Positions 45,999 through 54,298 of a DNA stretch of 64,000 nucleotides are shown in pieces. Position 1 is the first letter of the stretch. Each line of letters begins with the position of its first letter. Location: the NCBI GenBank assembly GCA_016214855.1, contig JACRMT010000004.1:248001-312000 (forward strand). The letters run 5' to 3'. Position numbers and translations under genes: made by a program. A model generated the notes under the pieces. It saw only the letters and a program-made list of their open reading frames with translations, searched no databases and had not been told where the DNA came from. This DNA is from Nitrospirota bacterium (lineage in GTDB: Bacteria; Nitrospirota; Thermodesulfovibrionia; Thermodesulfovibrionales; UBA6898).

Positions 45999-47996
45999 TT
46001 GCATTCAATAATGCCAGATATGATTATCAAAACAAAGATCATTGCCATTATAGCCCTCACTATCATCATAACGGTCGGCATCACCACCGCTATCGTGCTC
46101 AGGGCGCAAAACTCCAAGATGATCGAGTCAAAGGTTGCTGACACTGTTTTTCTGGGCGACATCATTGAACGGACCATATCTCACGACATGAAACTGGGCA
46201 ACCCGCAGGAGGTCCAGAAGATCCTTGAGAACATCGGCAAGAACAAGGAAATCGTCCATATCAGGATCCTTTCACCGGCCGGCATGATCCTGAAATCTAC
46301 GAACATGTCCGAGATCGGCTCAAAATCCCAGGACTATCTCAAGATCGCTACCCATGACTTTCAGAAGCCAATAATCCATCAAAACAACACGATCGATTAT
46401 TTTAAGAACATCATGAACAGGCAGGAGTGCTTTGGCTGTCATGACAGCAGGGGGGCGGTCAATGGCATCATCCAGGTAAGGCTCGACCTATCGAGGTCGT
46501 TCTCTACCATGCTGTCCATCAAAAGAATGCTCGTCTTTTCGAACATCATTATTGTTCTTGTCATATCGCTCGTTCTGAGCCTGATCTTTTCTCGCTTCGT
46601 AATGAAGCCGCTGAAAAACCTCCTTGCTGCCATTCACGAGGTGGAGGCGGGCAACTGGAACGCCGCGGTCCAGGGAATCACCAGCGACGAACTCGGCACA
46701 ATCGGCACTGCCTTCAACAAGATGATCGATGAGATGAACAAACTGTACAAGAAGAATCTGACCAAGGAGCGGGAGCTGTCCAAGATAAAGATGGATCTTG
46801 AGCACAAGAACAAAGTTGAGGACCTGAACACCCAGCTTGAGTTCAGGCTCAAGGAACTTGAAACAGCAAACCGGGCCATCACCTCGCTCTCAAAGGAAGT
46901 AAAGGGCAAGAACAAGGAACTCGAAAAGGTCGTTGAGCGGCTCAAGAAAATGAACGAGGTCGGCAGGATCCTGACCTCGATCGTCGAGACCGAAGAGGTC
47001 ATGAAGATCATCACCAGGACGACCGCTGATCTCTTCAATACCGACCGGGCAATTCTTCATATACGAAACACGAACAGACCGCCTCTTATCATTCAGTACA
47101 AGCGGGGGCTCGGCACGGAGAGCATTACTGATGTGCCTCTTGAGTATCAGGCGTATTACTCTGAGATCATAACGCAGGGCAAACCCATTCTTCTGCAGCA
47201 GGGCAACAGCCCTTCGTCGAAGATCGGGGTACCGCTCAAGATGAAGGGGGAGATCATAGGGACCATGATCCTCGAAATGTTGAGAGAAGGCTCAGCGTTC
47301 ACTGACGAGGACATGGAGATTCTGACTACGCTTTCGAACCAGGCCATCGTTTCCATGGAAAACGCCTGGCTCTATGAAAGTGTGAAGCGGAACTATTTTG
47401 CCACGATCCAGTCTTTGGTCAATGCTCTCGAGGCGAGCGACCTCTATACCAAGGGCCATTCTGAAAGGGTCAAGCTCCTTGCCCTCGAGCTCGGCAGGTA
47501 CATCGGCCTCGACTTTAAAGAGCTTGAGATCCTCGAACATGCCGCCATACTGCACGACATCGGCAAGATCGGTATCGAGAGCTTCATCATTCAGAAGCAG
47601 GGCAAGCTGACAGCAAAGGAATACAGCCTGATCAAATCGCATCCCCTCATAGGAGAGGAGATCCTGGGGCCGATAGATACCCTCGAAGGAGTGCGGCAGA
47701 CGATCATACAGCATCACGAACGGTATGACGGCAAGGGGTACCCGTATGGGCTGAGAGGAGAGGAACTTCTGCTCAAGGCACGGATCCTTTCTGTCGTTGA
47801 TACCTTCGATGCCATGATGTCTGAAAGACCATACCGAAAAGCCCTCTCGCTCTTTCAGGTCAAGGAGGAACTTTTCCTGAATGCAGGCACACAGTTTGAT
47901 CCGTATGTGGTGGAATCCTTTATCGAATTGATGAATCTCAGGGGAGAGTCGCTGCTCGGCTCATCCGGTTATGCCAAAGTTCACAGTATCTCATAA
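45999..47996 (+). CDS. membrane HD-GYP phosphodiesterase with heme c sensor domain
   Basis: A 665-residue signalling protein. A membrane helix (12-35) leads to a periplasmic sensor (36-176) that holds one heme c motif, CFGCH (C144-H148). A second helix (177-199) is followed by HAMP (about 200-251), a long coiled coil, a GAF domain (about 335-465) and an HD-GYP domain with HDIGKIG and HHERYDGKGYPYG. HD-GYP domains hydrolyse cyclic di-GMP. The start is a TTG at 45999 with GAGG eight bases before it; an ATG at 46011 lacks such a site. The heme suggests sensing of redox state, oxygen or nitric oxide. Confidence 0.9.
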   Translation: MHSIMPDMIIKTKIIAIIALTIIITVGITTAIVLRAQNSKMIESKVADTVFLGDIIERTISHDMKLGNPQEVQKILENIGKNKEIVHIRILSPAGMILKSTNMSEIGSKSQDYLKIATHDFQKPIIHQNNTIDYFKNIMNRQECFGCHDSRGAVNGIIQVRLDLSRSFSTMLSIKRMLVFSNIIIVLVISLVLSLIFSRFVMKPLKNLLAAIHEVEAGNWNAAVQGITSDELGTIGTAFNKMIDEMNKLYKKNLTKERELSKIKMDLEHKNKVEDLNTQLEFRLKELETANRAITSLSKEVKGKNKELEKVVERLKKMNEVGRILTSIVETEEVMKIITRTTADLFNTDRAILHIRNTNRPPLIIQYKRGLGTESITDVPLEYQAYYSEIITQGKPILLQQGNSPSSKIGVPLKMKGEIIGTMILEMLREGSAFTDEDMEILTTLSNQAIVSMENAWLYESVKRNYFATIQSLVNALEASDLYTKGHSERVKLLALELGRYIGLDFKELEILEHAAILHDIGKIGIESFIIQKQGKLTAKEYSLIKSHPLIGEEILGPIDTLEGVRQTIIQHHERYDGKGYPYGLRGEELLLKARILSVVDTFDAMMSERPYRKALSLFQVKEELFLNAGTQFDPYVVESFIELMNLRGESLLGSSGYAKVHSIS

Positions 47997-49022
47997 GCTC
48001 TGATCACCGCCGATCTTCTTTCCTTCCGATTCAGCACTCATCCCTTTCAGCAGCTTGATAAGCTTAAGATTATGATCATGCTTCATCACCGAGATCCTGA
48101 GGAAGGTATCATTAAGCCCGTCAATGCCCGAACAGCGCTCAACCGCAAGGCCTGCCCGCTCTGCCTTGCAGGCGATCTCTTCAGCCGGGTCAGCAGCCTT
48201 CAGAAGAAATATATTCGTATCAGAGTCATATATGACCATTCCCGGCAGCGTTCCAATGGCCTTCCTCAGGAGTTTTTTCTCTTCTTTCATGAACTGTTCT
48301 GTTGATCGGCTGTACGACTTGTCCTTAAGCGCAGTGCGCGCTGCCTCCATGGCAGGGATGCCCGGATGGCTCAGCAGCCCCGGCCGCAGGGACTCGATCA
48401 CCTTAGGGATGGCTACTGCACAGGCAAGCTCAAGCCCGGGCAGACCAAAGTAATATGCCGTTGTCCGGAGAACAATAAGATGGCTGCTGCCGACAGCGCT
48501 CCTGATGCAGCCCTCACCTTCCGCAAAATCCATGAGCGATTCATCGATAACCGTAACACAGTTTTTCAGGGAAAGCGCTGCAAGCATCTGATTCAACACG
48601 GTGACCGATATGGCCTTGCCGCTGACCCTGTTGGGGTTTGCGAAGAAAATAAGATCACAGCCCTCTGCCTTTTCGACAAGTTCCTTAAGATCAGGAAAAA
48701 AGAAGCTCTCTTCACTGCCGGAGACATTCTTGATAACCGCACTCGAAGCCAGAGCCGCCTCCTGATATATGCCCAGTGCAGGTCCCACGATCAGTATTTT
48801 CCTTGGCCGGAGGCGCCGGCATATGACAAACAGAAGTTCTTTCAGGGAATTGGAGAAGAGAATGCTTTCTTTATCGACGCCGTATTTCGAAAAAAACAGC
48901 CGCTCAAGCCGTGCCCGTGTCTCGTCGCACGGAGCATTGATAGCCTTAGCCGCTTTGCGGATAGCTGCCTTCACCTTCCGCGACGGCCCAAGCGGGTTTG
49001 TACCAAAATAGTAGCGTTTCAT
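47991..49022 (-). CDS. aminotransferase-fold protein lacking the PLP lysine
   Basis: A 343-residue relative of HisC/CobD class I/II aminotransferases. Family features remain: FGTNPLGPS at the start, NP in FFANPNRVSGK (N129), the DE pair in TVIDESLMDF (D160), and LRISV near the end. The PLP-binding lysine segment, RTLSKAFGLAGLR in HisC, aligns without gaps to RTTAYYFGLPGLE here: the lysine is Y190 and the substrate arginine is E198. Without that lysine no Schiff base can form. The frame is intact, so it is probably an expressed non-aminotransferase. Its 3' end overlaps the HD-GYP gene. Confidence 0.7.
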   Translation of the reverse strand: MKRYYFGTNPLGPSRKVKAAIRKAAKAINAPCDETRARLERLFFSKYGVDKESILFSNSLKELLFVICRRLRPRKILIVGPALGIYQEAALASSAVIKNVSGSEESFFFPDLKELVEKAEGCDLIFFANPNRVSGKAISVTVLNQMLAALSLKNCVTVIDESLMDFAEGEGCIRSAVGSSHLIVLRTTAYYFGLPGLELACAVAIPKVIESLRPGLLSHPGIPAMEAARTALKDKSYSRSTEQFMKEEKKLLRKAIGTLPGMVIYDSDTNIFLLKAADPAEEIACKAERAGLAVERCSGIDGLNDTFLRISVMKHDHNLKLIKLLKGMSAESEGKKIGGDQSL

Positions 49023-49024
49023 CT

Positions 49025-49290
49025 TTAAATGTCACTCCTTTTTTTCTGTCGCTTCTTCAATTTATCGGGCGAAGACAATAGACTTGTGTAATTGTGATAG
49101 AGTTCAAAGAGGAACGCTACCCGCTCGGCATCTGACTCAAAGTTCTTCTTCCCGTATGCGGCTTCAACGGCTTTATCCAGCGCCTGATGAGCCTGTCTGA
49201 GATCCGCGGCATAGCTATGGGATTATAGAGGTCGGCGAGGGACGAACCGGAATGCGCAGCCCGAGCATCAAGCACCCCCTGCGCCGCCAC
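49025..49290 (-). pseudogene. C-terminal tail of an MmeI-like DNA methyltransferase
   Basis: The last ~85 codons of a class I DNA methyltransferase are recognisable: VLDARAAHSGSSLADLYNPI in one frame, then after a one-base loss ADLRQAHQALDKAVEAAYGK in the next, ending SPDKLKKRQKKRSDI. Family members have SSLADLYDPLTMPPxLxxAHxALDxAVxxAYG in one frame. The upstream catalytic part is absent and is replaced by the end of the Fic gene. The remnant runs into the start of the aminotransferase-like gene. Confidence 0.6.
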
Positions 49291-49292
49291 TC

Positions 49293-50510
49293 TTATCCCG
49301 CTAATGTCGGATACAGGTCCGGGAAGAACCAGCCGGCTGCATGTATGGGAAACCCTAACCTGACCTCTCCCTTCGGGGTCTCCGAAGCCAGCAACCCTTC
49401 CTCAAGAAGCAGCCCCAGCAGATTTCGTCCTGTCCGTTCCTTCAGACCAGAGGCATGGATGACGTCACCCCGCGCTGAGATGCCGTTTATCAGGACCTCC
49501 TGAAGCATCCTGGACGCCTCAGGACGGAGCGGTTCTTTTTTTCCAGACGGGCCGGGGACCATGCCCCTATCGCGAAGGTCGACATAGTGCCTGATCCGTT
49601 GGATCAGTTCCTCCAACTTAAGCAGATTGCCCATATAGTCCACCTGGTCATGGCAGATTTCCAGAAAAAAACGGCAGAACTTTATCAGTCCCTCATTCGA
49701 CAGATTCCCCCTGCCGTCCAGATCATTTCTCCGGGGTGCATCCGCCCAGGTCAGAGCAGCCTTATAATCAACGTTCCGGCGGGCAAGCCCGCGGCTCACC
49801 GACCAGAGACCGTAACCAAGTACGGGAATCCGATGAAAATATGCCTCTGTGAAAAGACGCGCCACCCGGCCGTTGCCGTCGAGAAAGGGGTGAATCCACA
49901 TGAACCGGTGGTGCGCGGCTGCCGCCGCAACAAGCTTTTCAGCGCCGTGATGGCGGTCCGGCGCATAGAAGTCCCCGAAGCGACCAAGGAGGGCATCCAG
50001 AGAGCCGCTTTCCGGCAGCAGATGACGGCCGACTTTTACCGGTTCTCTACGCAATTTGCCCGGAACAACCCGGCTTTCGTGGCCTGTATCAGGGTCCTTC
50101 ACGATCAGAAATTCCTCCGGCAGTTGATTATAAAATTCTCTGTGTATCTTGCAGAGAAATTCCCCGCCTGCAATATTAAGCTCAGGCTCTTCCTGTAATC
50201 TTTTTTCCATATCCCTTTGAACGGTAATATGGGCAACACTCTCCAACTGGAGGTTACGCTTTGCCGGTTCGGTATCGTAATGCCTCTGCATTGCGCGGAC
50301 AATGTCATAAGGATGCGTGTTATGGCCCTCGATCAGGTTGGAATAATAACTGTTAATGATCCGGAGCAATTCATGCAGAGATTTGAGCGTGACAGGATGC
50401 TGCCGGCTGCCAAGGGCCGCTGATTTCTGGATTACATTAAGGGCAAGGTCATGAAGCATCTCAGCCCTTTCGGGATACAGGGGCGTCATTTTGTGTATTT
50501 GCGAAGTCAT
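49293..50510 (-). CDS. Fic-domain adenylyltransferase
   Basis: A 405-residue Fic protein. The catalytic loop is intact: HPFLDGNGR (H207 to R215). An N-terminal inhibitory helix with SNLIEG (S57-G62) matches the (S/T)xxxE(G/N) class II autoinhibition motif. The C-terminal ~90 residues (VLINGISARGDVIHASGLKE) look like a winged helix, so it may also bind DNA. Such enzymes add AMP to protein hydroxyls. The upstream region is very AT-rich and holds paired repeats. It lies next to a methyltransferase remnant, in a probably acquired segment. Confidence 0.9.
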   Translation of the reverse strand: MTSQIHKMTPLYPERAEMLHDLALNVIQKSAALGSRQHPVTLKSLHELLRIINSYYSNLIEGHNTHPYDIVRAMQRHYDTEPAKRNLQLESVAHITVQRDMEKRLQEEPELNIAGGEFLCKIHREFYNQLPEEFLIVKDPDTGHESRVVPGKLRREPVKVGRHLLPESGSLDALLGRFGDFYAPDRHHGAEKLVAAAAAHHRFMWIHPFLDGNGRVARLFTEAYFHRIPVLGYGLWSVSRGLARRNVDYKAALTWADAPRRNDLDGRGNLSNEGLIKFCRFFLEICHDQVDYMGNLLKLEELIQRIRHYVDLRDRGMVPGPSGKKEPLRPEASRMLQEVLINGISARGDVIHASGLKERTGRNLLGLLLEEGLLASETPKGEVRLGFPIHAAGWFFPDLYPTLAG

Positions 50511-50522
50511 ATCTATCGTATT

Positions 50523-50632
50523 ATTGCCGATATTATTGCCTATTCCTAACCGTTATAAGTATATATCAAATAATAGTAATTACAACAATAATAAATAATA
50601 TGAATATTTTATTGCCGATATATTTGCCGATG
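50523..50632. promoter_or_regulatory. two pairs of direct repeats upstream of fic
   Basis: attgccgata at 50523-50532, attgcctatt at 50535-50544, attgccgata at 50611-50620 and tttgccgatg at 50623-50632. Each pair has a 12-base period and the pairs are 88 bases apart. The first pair lies 13-34 bases before the fic ATG. Base content is low: 50581-50640 has 14 G or C in 60. Confidence 0.5.
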
Positions 50633-50726
50633 TTTTCCAAGCCGCCCCTAAATACCCCATCCCTGCAGCTCATGTCAATGGCATCACCCATTGACAGACT
50701 CAGGGAATGAGCGGAGATTGAAGATA

Positions 50727-51188
50727 TTACGGATTCACTTCGAAGATGAACTCTATCTCTACTGGCGAGTTCATCGGCAGGATATGCACGCCCACAGCAG
50801 CGCGGGCATGCCTGCCTGCTTCACCGAACACCTCGACCAGAAGATCGGATGCGCCATTGATAACCTTGGGCTGGTCAGTAAAATCCTGGGCTGAAGCGAC
50901 AAAACCGGTAACCTTGACACATCTCTGCAGGGCATCAAGACTGCCGATGGCTGACCTCAATACAGCAATGGCATTGACCGTGGCCCTGCGCGCAGCCTTT
51001 ATCCCGTCATCAAGAGAAACCGTTTCACCGATTCTGCCTGAATAAAGGAGTTTGCCGTTTTCGAGCGGCAGCATACCGCTCAGGTATACGAGATTTCCGG
51101 TCCTTACAAAAGGGACATATGAGCCTAACGGCTTCGGCAGATCAGGAAGCTCAAGGCCAAGTTCCTTAAGTCTTTCTTCAGGCGACAT
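50727..51188 (-). CDS. RidA/YjgF-family protein
   Basis: A 153-residue trimeric enamine/imine deaminase-like protein. It has GNLVYLSGMLPLENGKL, ARRATVNAIAVLRSAIGSL and a C-terminal RAAVGVHILPMNSPVEIEF segment, with the substrate-binding arginine in ARAAVG and a C-terminal E. It is somewhat longer than RidA (about 130), like the YjgH/Rid-3 groups. The likely start at 51188 directly follows leuD (stop 51190-51192), so it is the last gene of leuC-leuD-ridA. It may detoxify 2-aminoacrylate from amino acid metabolism. Confidence 0.85.
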   Translation of the reverse strand: MSPEERLKELGLELPDLPKPLGSYVPFVRTGNLVYLSGMLPLENGKLLYSGRIGETVSLDDGIKAARRATVNAIAVLRSAIGSLDALQRCVKVTGFVASAQDFTDQPKVINGASDLLVEVFGEAGRHARAAVGVHILPMNSPVEIEFIFEVNP

Positions 51189-51189
51189 C

Positions 51190-51714
51190 TCAGTACTTTG
51201 CATCAGCAAAACCGACCCAGCCGTCTGCCTCGATCAGCGCCCGGTCAAACTCTGCGATCTGAAAGGCTATTGTTTCCGTGCCCTTGCCTGAGCTGACCGT
51301 AAACGTGCTCTGCTGAAAATCAAGGATGATCTCTGCAGTGCCGTCATTGTGCCTGAAGAGCCGGTCTATCGTCCCCTCGGAAAGTTCAATGGCAAGCATG
51401 CCGCAGTTGAACATATTCTGCCTGAATATCCTGGCAAAGCTTGAGGCGATCACGACATTAATATTATTGACCTCAAAGACCCACGGTGCATGTTCGCGCG
51501 AGGAACCGCATCCGAAGTTTCCCCTTGTCACAATGACCCCTGCCTCAAGCGTCTGGCGGGACTGCGGATCAAATCCTTCAAGCTTCAGGTCCTCAAGCAT
51601 ATGAGGCTTCAATGCCTCCTTGGATATCTCGGTAAGGTATTTTGCCGGTATGATCTCGTCAGTGTTAATGTCAGACCTGTCTAAAAAGAGGACCTTGCCT
51701 CCGAATCTTTTCAT
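51190..51714 (-). CDS. leuD: 3-isopropylmalate dehydratase small subunit
   Basis: A 174-residue swivel-domain subunit that pairs with LeuC in leucine synthesis. It shows DRSDINTDEIIPAKYL, the GNFGCGSSREHAPW substrate loop and VVIASSFARIFRQN. It is of the short, archaeal/bacterial type rather than the ~200-residue E. coli type. Its start overlaps the leuC stop by four bases (ATGA). Confidence 0.96.
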   Translation of the reverse strand: MKRFGGKVLFLDRSDINTDEIIPAKYLTEISKEALKPHMLEDLKLEGFDPQSRQTLEAGVIVTRGNFGCGSSREHAPWVFEVNNINVVIASSFARIFRQNMFNCGMLAIELSEGTIDRLFRHNDGTAEIILDFQQSTFTVSSGKGTETIAFQIAEFDRALIEADGWVGFADAKY

Positions 51715-53009
51715 TTCAGTCTCTCCTTTGCATACTTCCTCGGGTCAGCGATCCTGCCCTCAAGAGCAGTCACCGCTGCCACTGCCGGGCTCATGAGATG
51801 CACCATGCCGCCCTTGCCCATCCTGCCGTTAAAGTTCCGGTTCGTTGTTGAGGCACAGACCTCGCCGGGTGCAAGTACGCCGCTGCTCATACCCAGGCAT
51901 GCTCCGCAGGTGGGGTTGGTTACGCAGAACCCTGCGTCCATGAATATCCTTATATAGCCCAGTTTGTCAGCATCCCTGAATACCTTGGGCGTGGCTGGAG
52001 AGACAATACCTCTCACCGTCGGGGCAATGTTCTTCCCCTTCAAATACTGAGCCGCAACACGAAGGTCTTCGAGCCTGCCATTCGTGCAGGACCCGATATA
52101 GACCTGATCTACAGGCGTGCCCACAACCTCCGATACATTTTTCACTTCATCCGGCTTAAATCCGACAGTCACCTGCGGCTCCATATTCGTCACATCAAGG
52201 TCAATCACCTTTTCATATCTGCAGCCCCTGTCAGACCACCATTTTTTAAAGTCGGCAAGCGCAGCTTTCTTGTCCGCATAATCAGATGCAATAAAGGGCC
52301 AGAGATAATCGACCGTCACCTTGTCAGGCATGCAGATACCTGAGGTGCCTCCAGCCTCGATCGCCATGTTGCAGAGCGTCATCCTGCTCTCCATGGACAT
52401 CTTCTTCACTATGCTGCCCTGGAACTCTATAACGCAGTCTGTCGCGCCTTTGACTGTAAGCTCCTTAATGATCCTCAGGATAACATCCTTTGCATAGACC
52501 GCATCGGGCAGTGTGCCGTTCACGTTTACCCTGATCGTTTTCGGTTCACGGAATGCGCAGACACCCTTCAGGATACCGACCTCAAGATCGGTCGTTCCGA
52601 CTCCCGCAGCAAAAGCACCGAAAGCGCCATGCGTGCAGGTATGGGAATCTCCCATGATGACTGTGTACCCCGGCCTTATAAAACCCTGCTCAGGAAAGAG
52701 CGCATGACAAACACCATTCTTGCCGATATCGAAAAAATCCTTTATCTTCTGCCTTCTGGCCCAATCCCTCAGGATCTTGCCCTGCAGCGCGGTCTTGGTG
52801 TCTTTCGCCGGCGTGACATGATCGATAACGACCTTTATCTTGTCCGGATTGAATACCCTGTCCATGCCGCGCGCCACGAGATCGTTGATCGCGATCGGCG
52901 TCGTGATCTCGTGACACATCACAACATCAAGATCGAGCACCTTGGTCCCGGGAAATGGTTCATCCCTCAAATGAGATTTAAATATCTTTTCTGCCAATGT
53001 CAATGCCAT
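51711..53009 (-). CDS. leuC: 3-isopropylmalate dehydratase large subunit
   Basis: A 432-residue aconitase-family subunit that isomerises 2- and 3-isopropylmalate. The [4Fe-4S] cysteines are in GSCTNGR and NPTCGACLG. GDSHTCTHGAFGAF and TNRNFNGRMG are typical. Length fits the short LeuC (HacA-like) type that pairs with short LeuD. GAAAGGAAAC precedes the ATG. It heads leuC-leuD-ridA. Confidence 0.96.
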   Translation of the reverse strand: MALTLAEKIFKSHLRDEPFPGTKVLDLDVVMCHEITTPIAINDLVARGMDRVFNPDKIKVVIDHVTPAKDTKTALQGKILRDWARRQKIKDFFDIGKNGVCHALFPEQGFIRPGYTVIMGDSHTCTHGAFGAFAAGVGTTDLEVGILKGVCAFREPKTIRVNVNGTLPDAVYAKDVILRIIKELTVKGATDCVIEFQGSIVKKMSMESRMTLCNMAIEAGGTSGICMPDKVTVDYLWPFIASDYADKKAALADFKKWWSDRGCRYEKVIDLDVTNMEPQVTVGFKPDEVKNVSEVVGTPVDQVYIGSCTNGRLEDLRVAAQYLKGKNIAPTVRGIVSPATPKVFRDADKLGYIRIFMDAGFCVTNPTCGACLGMSSGVLAPGEVCASTTNRNFNGRMGKGGMVHLMSPAVAAVTALEGRIADPRKYAKERLK

Positions 53010-53144
53010 AGTGTTTCCTTTCAGTGTCTGTACAGATAATTATGAAAAACGGTGTTTCTAAAATATCATATACGCGCAATTTTATAAAGAACCGCCGTCC
53101 GTTGCCATAACCATAAGGCAGGCTGAATATGCTACACTTTTCCT

Positions 53145-53708
53145 ATGAAAGTCCCTGATTCCGGACCCCAGCCTCCAGGTGTCACACGCATTTTTCTTGT
53201 CTTTCTCAAGATCGGCACGTTTGCCTTCGGCGGCGTATATTCCATGCTCTCTTTTTTTGAAAGAGAACTTGTAGAGAAGCGCAGATGGCTCACCCACGAC
53301 GATTATCTGGAAAGCATTGCGATCGGACAGATAACGCCGGGAGCGCCGATCGTCAACACCGGTATCTGCATCGGGTACAGGCTGCAAAAAATGCGCGGTG
53401 CGCTGGCATCAACAGCGGGCCAGATATTTACCGGCACGCTCGTAGCGATCCTGCTTGCGGTCTTTTATATGAAGATAAAGGAACATCCCATACTTAAACC
53501 GTTCATGAAAGGCATTGGAGCTGCTGTCGTTGGACTGCTCCTTTCCATTGTTTTCACCATGTCCAGAAAGACCATCAAAGATTATAGAACTCTGCTCGTT
53601 GCTGCAGCTGCGTTCGTTTTACTCGCCGTGTTCAGGCTCAGTCCCATCATGATCATCCTGACAGCCGGTGCGGTCGGATGTGTCCTCTTCAGGAACAAGT
53701 CCTCATGA
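53145..53708 (+). CDS. chromate transporter, N-terminal half-size subunit
   Basis: A 187-residue single CHR-domain membrane protein with about five to six helices. It has FGGVYSMLSFFERELVE, LESIAIGQITPGAPIVNTG and the PxP-like region. Short CHR proteins work as pairs of opposite topology. The next gene overlaps by four bases and is the partner. Members export chromate, though other anions are possible. Confidence 0.88.
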   Translation: MKVPDSGPQPPGVTRIFLVFLKIGTFAFGGVYSMLSFFERELVEKRRWLTHDDYLESIAIGQITPGAPIVNTGICIGYRLQKMRGALASTAGQIFTGTLVAILLAVFYMKIKEHPILKPFMKGIGAAVVGLLLSIVFTMSRKTIKDYRTLLVAAAAFVLLAVFRLSPIMIILTAGAVGCVLFRNKSS

Positions 53709-54220
53709 GCCTGCTCGTCTTCTGCTGGATCCTTTTTTATATCAACTCCCTGACCATCGGCGGGGGGTATGCCATGCTGCCTCTCCTTCAGCGTGAGTTC
53801 GTGGACAAGCACCACTGGCTCACCAACCAGGAGTTCCTCGACGCAATTGCTATTGGGCAGCTATCTCCCGGCCCGCTTACGGTCATGAACGCATTTATCG
53901 GATTCAAGCTCCACGGTCTCACAGGCTCATTGTTGGCAGTAGTATGTTCCTATCTTCCGAGCCTGATAATCGTCACACTTGCCGTGAAGTATTACTACAC
54001 ATACAAGAAATCCGTGCTTATCGCTTCAGGCTTTATTGGTATTAAGAGTGCGGTCATTGGCCTTCTCGCTGCGGTTGCGGTCTCCCTTGGCACCGCGTCG
54101 CTCGTCGATCCGGGCACGTTCGCTATAGCTTTCTGCAGCTTTGCAGTCATTACGTTCACAAAGATCGATCCGTCATTCATTATTCTCGGCGCTGGTCTTA
54201 TCGGTGCTTTTTTCTTCTGA
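53705..54220 (+). CDS. chromate transporter, C-terminal half-size subunit
   Basis: A 171-residue CHR-domain protein beginning MSLLVFCWILFYINSLTIGG, with GGYAMLPLLQREFVDKHHWL and AIGQLSPGPLTVMNAFIG. It pairs with the preceding half. The ATG at 53705 overlaps the preceding stop as ATGA, so the two are coupled. The open frame upstream to 53678 lies inside the first gene. Confidence 0.88.
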   Translation: MSLLVFCWILFYINSLTIGGGYAMLPLLQREFVDKHHWLTNQEFLDAIAIGQLSPGPLTVMNAFIGFKLHGLTGSLLAVVCSYLPSLIIVTLAVKYYYTYKKSVLIASGFIGIKSAVIGLLAAVAVSLGTASLVDPGTFAIAFCSFAVITFTKIDPSFIILGAGLIGAFFF

Positions 54221-54298
54221 TCGGCCCAATTCGTCTTTGCCCCTTCAACCGCTGATAGACTCTGCATGCCTGAGTCTATTCTGTGATAAAATATCTCC

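Noticed and set aside
49025..50510. Fic plus methyltransferase as a working defence island
   Set aside because: The methyltransferase is only a frameshifted tail and no nuclease is present.
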